64,000 nucleotides of DNA, taken from contig CAKMJT010000001.1 of the NCBI GenBank assembly GCA_927407015.1, positions 1 to 64,000 of the forward strand, given 5' to 3'. Shown here in pieces: positions 59,201-64,000 of this stretch. This DNA is from an uncultured Proteiniphilum sp. GTDB lineage: Bacteria > Bacteroidota > Bacteroidia > Bacteroidales > Dysgonomonadaceae. Numbering within the stretch: the stretch's first letter is position 1; each line of letters starts with the position of its first letter. The notes under the pieces were generated by a model. The model saw only the letters and a program-made list of their open reading frames with translations. It had not been told where the DNA came from and searched no databases. The position numbers and the translations under genes are program-made.

Positions 59201-60045
59201 TGATGTCCCTGGAAGATGTCGGAGATGGCTCCGCAGTCGCCCGTCACATATCCATGCATACCAAATGTTTTTCTGGCAATGGAGTCTACCAGAAATTTGC
59301 TGGCAGAAACAGGAACTCCGTTCACCGCATTGTAGGCCGTCATGATGGAAGGGAGATTATCTTTCTCTATCAAAGCTTTGTAAGGGGTGAGATAGAACTC
59401 ACGCATATCCCTTTCGTCCAGCTCCGAGTTGCCGTTGTGGCGGTTGTATTCACTGTTGTTGGCGATATAGTGTTTGCCGGTGGGTACTGTTTTCAGGTAC
59501 ACGGGGTCATCACCCATCATGCCTCTCACAAAGCCGCCGGCCAGCTCGGAAACCAGAAAGGGGTCTTCACTGTAGCTCTCGGCGGTACGGCCCCAGCGGG
59601 GATCTCTCGCCGGTTCGATGACGGGAGACCAGTAGGTGAGGGTGAAGATACGTTCGTTGTTGAAACCACGGGCCTCATCTGCAATCACGGAGGCCTCTTT
59701 CCGTATCAGCTCCGGATCCCAGGTGCTGCCCACGGCGATGCTGTTGGGGAAGGAGGTGGCTGTCATCCCGGCATTGTTGTTCCTGCCTACCACCCCGTGC
59801 AGTGCTTCGCCCCACACATCATACTTGTTGATGCCCAGTCGCGGCACCGGTGACATGGTGTTCCCCAGCAGTGTCTGCTTCTCTTCCGGTGTCAGCCGTG
59901 AGACCAGATCGGCTGCCCTCTCCTCAAAAGAGTAGGCCGTGTTCAGGTAGATAGGCAGATTGCTCTTTGCCGGAGCAGTGGTTTGTGCCGGCAGGCACAG
60001 GATAGATAGAATCAACAGGAAGGTGCTGAAAATGATGTGTCTCAT
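56224..60045 (-). CDS. Multi-domain GH3 beta-xylosidase-like enzyme with CBM6-like insert, Fn3-like, Ig-like and C-terminal concanavalin-like domain
   Basis: 1273 aa; ARDPRWGRTAESYSEDPFLVSELAGGFVRGM; GYVTGDCGAISDIF; C-terminal LSDEFNGSQPGSQWKWIRENRVNHSF...NAGIIAWQDDHNFVKLMLR...FYSTDGREYKELG. Confidence 0.9.
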   Translation of the reverse strand: MRHIIFSTFLLILSILCLPAQTTAPAKSNLPIYLNTAYSFEERAADLVSRLTPEEKQTLLGNTMSPVPRLGINKYDVWGEALHGVVGRNNNAGMTATSFPNSIAVGSTWDPELIRKEASVIADEARGFNNERIFTLTYWSPVIEPARDPRWGRTAESYSEDPFLVSELAGGFVRGMMGDDPVYLKTVPTGKHYIANNSEYNRHNGNSELDERDMREFYLTPYKALIEKDNLPSIMTAYNAVNGVPVSASKFLVDSIARKTFGMHGYVTGDCGAISDIFQGHHFLKDGVEATAAGLKAGVDSDCGGEYQSNALEALQQGLITMADIDRALINMMTIRMRLGEFDPLAIVPYSRLRPDIINDPAHNDLALEIATKSPVLLKNEPVASTATKALPLQSAKIRTIAVLGPQADRVELGDYSGPVEGHLSISHLQGLRTYIEQHNLPIELFHGEGGNTSRRTDFFTLRSFTTRSSSGDRKEYNATDFDAAAPGIIATERFGNPTLQGIKDGDWTAYHNINLTHLDSLILQLNVAQSGGTIEVRVGAATGNIIASQRVERAEGDRSFGRGVTLPVKVNTLGITGPQDLYVVFREPQPESVDPETLNRVAAADVALIFVGTDQNTGREESDRFSLSLPGNQMELIEAVAAVNPNTIVVMQTMGMVEVEAIKQNPHIPGLIYTGYNGQAQGTAMAKILFGEVNPGGKSSVTWYRSVNDLPEFGDYALRGDETRNGRTYWYFDKEVSYEFGYGLSYTSFDYGDFSISKKEITPYDKITISLDVTNNGAMDGDEIVQVYLRTADAQAKGRPLKRLKGFKRVTIPAGQTKTVYIDIDCADLWYWEAEQNHNTFDQGNYTFEVGASSRDIRGSVEAVMKGQFKPILETVVAETDNIILQPGETAQTRLTATLLDDSFIAIDESHIVYKSNNPSVVSVDQNGTITAELPGVASVFAYVTYNGTTVSDSYPVKVVPDLTPATISVNGIPLPSFKPEVKAYSFLMKEQSAIPVVKAEAISEGIGVEVEQASTIPGTAIIRFIDYHTMEENSYYLHFDRPSLSDEFNGSQPGSQWKWIRENRVNHSFTAHPGSLTITTEKGDISEKSNNARNVLLQSANNDWTIETKLFGSRAPSQPENAGIIAWQDDHNFVKLMLRAVTKTTRQKGPQPGTIDLLVEENDIARSVASFDLKEMITGDQHLYLRLIKEGARYTAFYSTDGREYKELGRADATLRDVRVGLIACDGIITQSMTSTFWFDSDTTKPNSPFTVSFDYFHIKNRGITYDQMNK

Positions 60046-60100
60046 AGCTGACTTTTTTTTTGTGGAAAATTTCTGTCTTTTTTTTGTTTTCTCCGGATAA

Positions 60101-61024
60101 TTATTCCGACATATTTTTGATATAGGGCAGTTCAGGCATTACGCCGAAACCGTAGAATTTTTGTGCATTGATGCCTAAAAAAAGGGCTTTTTCTGTTTCT
60201 GAGAGGAGCGATGACCGGAGGATGAAATCATACGACATCCGGTAGGTGATGGCCACCATCGTACGGGGGTAATCGGATCCCCACATCAGCTTGTCGATCC
60301 CCACCAGGCCGATCGCTTCGCGGATGGCCCGGACGGCCCCTGAAAAGGGGTAAAACTCTTCGTGGAAGAGCCAGGTGATTCCCCCTGATTCAATCATCAC
60401 CTGTTCGTGCCGTGCCATCTTGATCTGCTCCTGCCACTCGCTTCGTGTTACCATGCCGAAATGACCGATGGCAATCTTCAGTGAGGGGCAGGTGGCAATG
60501 ATCTCCTCCATCTCTGCCACCTGGGTGGCACCATCGGCCAGGTCGATGGAGAGGATGATCCCCTTCTCCTGCATCAGGTGAAAGAGCTGCATCATCTCAT
60601 CACCGGTGAGCCATGTCCTGCCATTGTCGGTGATCAGCCGTTGTGCGGGTATCTTAATGGCCCTGAACCCTTTTTCGATCAGTTGCTCAGCCTCCCGGTA
60701 GAAACCGGGCTTGCGCAGGTCCACCATGCCGCAGCAGAGAAACCGGTCGGGGTAGCGCTGTTGGACTTCCATCAGATAGTCGTTCTGGTTCCCGTCGATA
60801 TACTCCTGTGTGATCACGCTGGCTGCCACCTGTGCATAATCCATGTTGGAGAGAAATATCTCCGCGCTGTTCCTGCCGTCGGTCATGTAGGGCGGCAGCA
60901 TCTGCCGCACCTCACCCATGAAGAGCGACCTGCCATTCGTCATTGTTTTGATCTGCTGGCCGTTCACCTCCGCATCCTGAGACAGCCAGAGGTGTGCATG
61001 TGCATCTATCAGGAGGGTACTCAT
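60101..61024 (-). CDS. Amidohydrolase-2 family protein (putative sugar lactonase)
   Basis: MSTLLIDAHAHLWL...CCGMVDLRKPGFYREAEQLIEKGFRAIKIPAQ...IAIGHFGM...LMWGSDYPRTM. Confidence 0.78.
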   Translation of the reverse strand: MSTLLIDAHAHLWLSQDAEVNGQQIKTMTNGRSLFMGEVRQMLPPYMTDGRNSAEIFLSNMDYAQVAASVITQEYIDGNQNDYLMEVQQRYPDRFLCCGMVDLRKPGFYREAEQLIEKGFRAIKIPAQRLITDNGRTWLTGDEMMQLFHLMQEKGIILSIDLADGATQVAEMEEIIATCPSLKIAIGHFGMVTRSEWQEQIKMARHEQVMIESGGITWLFHEEFYPFSGAVRAIREAIGLVGIDKLMWGSDYPRTMVAITYRMSYDFILRSSLLSETEKALFLGINAQKFYGFGVMPELPYIKNMSE

Positions 61025-62043
61025 GATTCAAAGCCGATTAGATACCTGAAAACCTTACCGGGGTTTGATGCCCAATGCTCCAGTGCAGCCTGTGCCTCTT
61101 CGGGGGCATAGATGCCGGAGATAAGCCTGTCTACCGGGCAGCGCCCCTCCCTGAGATAGGCGATGACAGCCCGGAAGTCGGTCGGGAGGGCGTTGCGTGA
61201 CCCCCTGATGTCCAGCTCTTTCTTCACGAAATACTGGGTGTCGAAAGCGATCTCCTCCTTCGCATAACCGATATAAACCACTCTGCCGGTGAAGGCAGCG
61301 GCAGCGATGGCTGTGCGATAGGTCTCCGGACGGCCCACCGCCTCAATCACCACGTCAGCACCCCGTTGTTCGGTGATCTCCCTGATCCGTTCCTTCACAT
61401 CCTCTTTCGAAGAATCGATGACCTCGCGGGCTCCCAGTGAAGCTGCCAGGGACAGCTTCTGTTCATCAAGGTCCACGGCTATCACCCCGGCGCCCCTGTT
61501 TGCGGCGCGGATGATGGCTCCCAGTCCAATCATACCGCAGCCGATCACCATCACGCTATCGGTATCTTTCACCCCTGCACGGTCCACGGCGTGGAATCCG
61601 ACACTCAACGGCTCCACCAGGGCCATGTCACGCACGGAGAGCAGGTCGTCGGTGAGCACCTTCTCCCAGGGCAGCGTGATATACGCCGCCATGGCTCCGT
61701 TGCGTTGTACACCCAGTGTCTGGTTGAATTCGCAGGCGTTGGGGCGGTCGTTCAGGCAGGCTGGACACTTGCCGCAGCTGGAGTAGGGGTTGAAGGTGGT
61801 GTGCATGCCGGGGCGAAGGTGGGGAGGCACATCAGCGGCTACTGCCTCAATCACTGCCCCTATCTCATGACCGGGAATGATCGGATAACGAGCCAGGGGA
61901 TTGGCTCCCCTGAAGGTGTTGAGGTCGGAACCACAGAAACCGACATATCTGATCTTCAGCAGCACCTCACCAGTGCTGATCTCCGGTTTGGGTTGCTGGA
62001 TAAGCTCAATGGCTCCCGGTCCGGTTATTTGAACTGTTTTCAT
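61021..62043 (-). CDS. Zinc-binding MDR dehydrogenase (sugar-acid/polyol dehydrogenase-like)
   Basis: VGFCGSDLNTFRGANPLARYPIIPGHEIGAVIEAV..; CGKCPACLNDRPNACEFNQTLGVQRNGAMAAYI; ATGA overlap with the amidohydrolase. Confidence 0.88.
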   Translation of the reverse strand: MKTVQITGPGAIELIQQPKPEISTGEVLLKIRYVGFCGSDLNTFRGANPLARYPIIPGHEIGAVIEAVAADVPPHLRPGMHTTFNPYSSCGKCPACLNDRPNACEFNQTLGVQRNGAMAAYITLPWEKVLTDDLLSVRDMALVEPLSVGFHAVDRAGVKDTDSVMVIGCGMIGLGAIIRAANRGAGVIAVDLDEQKLSLAASLGAREVIDSSKEDVKERIREITEQRGADVVIEAVGRPETYRTAIAAAAFTGRVVYIGYAKEEIAFDTQYFVKKELDIRGSRNALPTDFRAVIAYLREGRCPVDRLISGIYAPEEAQAALEHWASNPGKVFRYLIGFES

Positions 62044-62069
62044 TTGTTGTTTTTTTTCTATTGATGCGT

Positions 62070-63002
62070 TCAGCTGTTCACCCAGCTATCCCTAAATCCC
62101 GGCGCTAAAATGGTTCGTATTTCCTCCAACAACTCCCTGTCGAGAGGTGTACCGGCGTAGCTGATGGTTCTCAATACATTCTCCGGGCTGGAGGAACTGA
62201 ACAGGGTGGTGGCAATACGCGGATTGTCCGTGCTGTAACTTACCGCCAGCTGTTCAATGGAGACTCCTTTCGATTTGCAGTAGTCGACTGCCTTTCTGGC
62301 GAGCCGCTGCAGGGCTGCCGGTGCGGGGTGCCACGATGGTGCCCCGCGTTCGGTCAGCAACCCCATGGAGTAGGGTGAAGCATTGATGACTCCCACCTTG
62401 TGTGCCTCAAAAAAATCGAGGTAGTCCGTCAGCGAGTCATCGTTCAGCGTGTAGTGGCAAAAGGAGAGGACACTCTCCACGATTCCTGCCGGCACCTGTT
62501 CGATGACATACCGGAAGTGACGCAAATTCAGGTTGGTGATACCGATATGTCTCACGATACCCCGGTCGCGCAGTGCTGCCAGGGCCGGCAATGTCTCGTG
62601 ACAGACCTGTTCCAGGTCGGCAAACTCGATGTCATGCACATTGATCAGATCGATCTGCTCCACACCCAGCCGTTCCATGCTCTCATAGACGCTCTCCCGC
62701 ACCCTGGAAGCGGAGTAATCCCACTGGTTCACCCCATCCCTGCCGTAGCGGCCCACTTTGGTGGAGAGATAGTAACGGCTTCGTTCCACCCCTCTCAATG
62801 CCTTTCCCAGCACGTTCTCTGCTTTCAGGTGGCCGTAATAGGGAGAGACATCGATGAAGTTGATACCCTGCTCCAGGGCGGTGTGTACCGCACGGATACC
62901 CTCTTCCTCCTTCATCGGGTGGAAGACAGCACCGAGGGAGGAAGCACCGAAGCTGATTTTGGAGAGCTTCATCCCGGTTTGGCCCAATTCGCGGTATTCC
63001 AT
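62070..63002 (-). CDS. Aldo/keto reductase, L-galactose/L-fucose dehydrogenase-like
   Basis: MEYRELGQTGMKLSKISFGASSLGAVFHP...INFIDVSPYYGHLKAENVLGKALRGVERSRYYLSTKVGRYG. Confidence 0.85.
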   Translation of the reverse strand: MEYRELGQTGMKLSKISFGASSLGAVFHPMKEEEGIRAVHTALEQGINFIDVSPYYGHLKAENVLGKALRGVERSRYYLSTKVGRYGRDGVNQWDYSASRVRESVYESMERLGVEQIDLINVHDIEFADLEQVCHETLPALAALRDRGIVRHIGITNLNLRHFRYVIEQVPAGIVESVLSFCHYTLNDDSLTDYLDFFEAHKVGVINASPYSMGLLTERGAPSWHPAPAALQRLARKAVDYCKSKGVSIEQLAVSYSTDNPRIATTLFSSSSPENVLRTISYAGTPLDRELLEEIRTILAPGFRDSWVNS

Positions 63003-63048
63003 ATTCAATCCTATCTGTTATAAGTGATGGGCGGTTTATGATACCTGC

Positions 63049-64000
63049 CTACTTTTTCTTTATCTGATATTGCTTGCCCGCTTCGGTCCGGAGATCATAC
63101 TCATAGACTTTCCGGTGTTCATACTTCACGGCCACAACCGCTTCTTCACTGATCAGGGGTGCTTTCACTGCAGCCTTCTGAAAGAGGGGGTTGGAATTTT
63201 CTCCTGATGCCGGTATGAGTCCTTTTCCCTCCAGCGGCACATAAGCGCGTATGCGCAGATTCCCTCCCAGCCGGGAGATGAAAGTGGCTTCCTGCAAAGT
63301 GCCTGCCATCCAATCCATGGCTACTTCGAACCCTCCGCGGGCGATGATGCCCTTGACTGTACCGCTCTCCCACCTCTCCGGCAGTGCCGGTAACAGGTGC
63401 ACCGCTCCATCGTGACTCTGCAGCAGCATCTCCGCCACACCGGCTGTCAGGCCGAAGTTGCCGTCGATCTGAAAGGGGGGGTGGGCCGTGAAGAGGTTGG
63501 GATAGGTTCTCCCGTTTCTGTTGCCATCGGGACCGGCCAGCGTCAGCATGTTTTGGATGATACGGTAGGCATGATCACCATCCAGGAGACGTGCCCAGAG
63601 GTTCACCTTCCAGCCGATGGACCAGCCGGTGGCCTGGTCACCGCGATAGAGCAGCGACTGTCTGGCGGCGGCAAACAGTTCCGGTGTGGCGTAGGGGGAA
63701 ATCTGGTTGCCGGGATAGAGACCATAGAGGTGCGACACATGGCGGTGTTCGTTTGCAGGGTCATCCACATCGTCCAGCCACTCCTGCAGCTGTGCGTGTC
63801 TGCCGATCTGCATCGGTGGCAACCTGTCGGCCATGTTGCGCAGCTGACGGCTGAAGGCCGGATCCCCGCCCAGCAGGTCATTTGCTGCGGCTGTACGGGT
63901 GAACAGGTCGAACAGCAACTGGTTGTCCATGGTGGTACCGGCCGTCACGGGCCCATGTTCGGGTGATACGGAGGGGCAGGCCACCATCCATCCGTTGTCG
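63049..64000 (-). CDS. GH95 glycosidase (alpha-L-fucosidase/alpha-L-galactosidase), C-terminal part, continues beyond window
   Basis: [18 protein letters not shown]...[20 protein letters not shown]...[44 protein letters not shown]. Confidence 0.92.
   Translation of the reverse strand, partial: DNGWMVACPSVSPEHGPVTAGTTMDNQLLFDLFTRTAAANDLLGGDPAFSRQLRNMADRLPPMQIGRHAQLQEWLDDVDDPANEHRHVSHLYGLYPGNQISPYATPELFAAARQSLLYRGDQATGWSIGWKVNLWARLLDGDHAYRIIQNMLTLAGPDGNRNGRTYPNLFTAHPPFQIDGNFGLTAGVAEMLLQSHDGAVHLLPALPERWESGTVKGIIARGGFEVAMDWMAGTLQEATFISRLGGNLRIRAYVPLEGKGLIPASGENSNPLFQKAAVKAPLISEEAVVAVKYEHRKVYEYDLRTEAGKQYQIKKK

Noticed and set aside
58957-59853. 298-aa plus-strand ORF
   Set aside because: Antisense shadow of GH3; His/Gly/Val-rich translation without domain signatures.

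Overview
The window looks like Bacteroidota chromosome: SusC/SusD pair, hybrid two-component regulator (HTCS), TAnnTTTG-type promoters. It has three parts. (1) About 0.2-17.2 kb: an L-rhamnose locus on the minus strand (AraC regulator, rhaT, rhaA, rhaB), divergent from a plus-strand gene run encoding E2, lipoamide dehydrogenase and a fused E1 alpha/beta of a 2-oxoacid dehydrogenase, then a PHP-domain protein, a class II aldolase/SDR fusion, a SorE-like MDR dehydrogenase and a double-domain class II aldolase. Most spacers in this run carry short low-complexity repeats. (2) About 17.3-60 kb: a large minus-strand glucuronoarabinoxylan utilization locus (xylA, xylB, uxuA, GH67, GH43, GH10, GPH symporter, SASA esterase, SusD, SusC, CE15, GH43-CBM6 x2, esterases, GH127/146, GH97, GH31, GH43, HTCS, a multi-domain GH3). 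(3) About 60-64 kb: amidohydrolase, Zn-dehydrogenase, aldo/keto reductase and the C-terminal part of a GH95, which fits release and non-phosphorylative oxidation of L-galactose or L-fucose. The most notable observations are: the 2-oxoacid dehydrogenase/aldolase/SorE-like gene set beside the rhamnose genes; a set of decayed CAZyme stubs in the xylan locus, two of which look like a signal peptide joined directly to a far C-terminal piece; a duplicated near-palindrome upstream of susC; and a perfect 19-bp hairpin just after susD. All functional calls come from reading the translations by eye; no database search was run.
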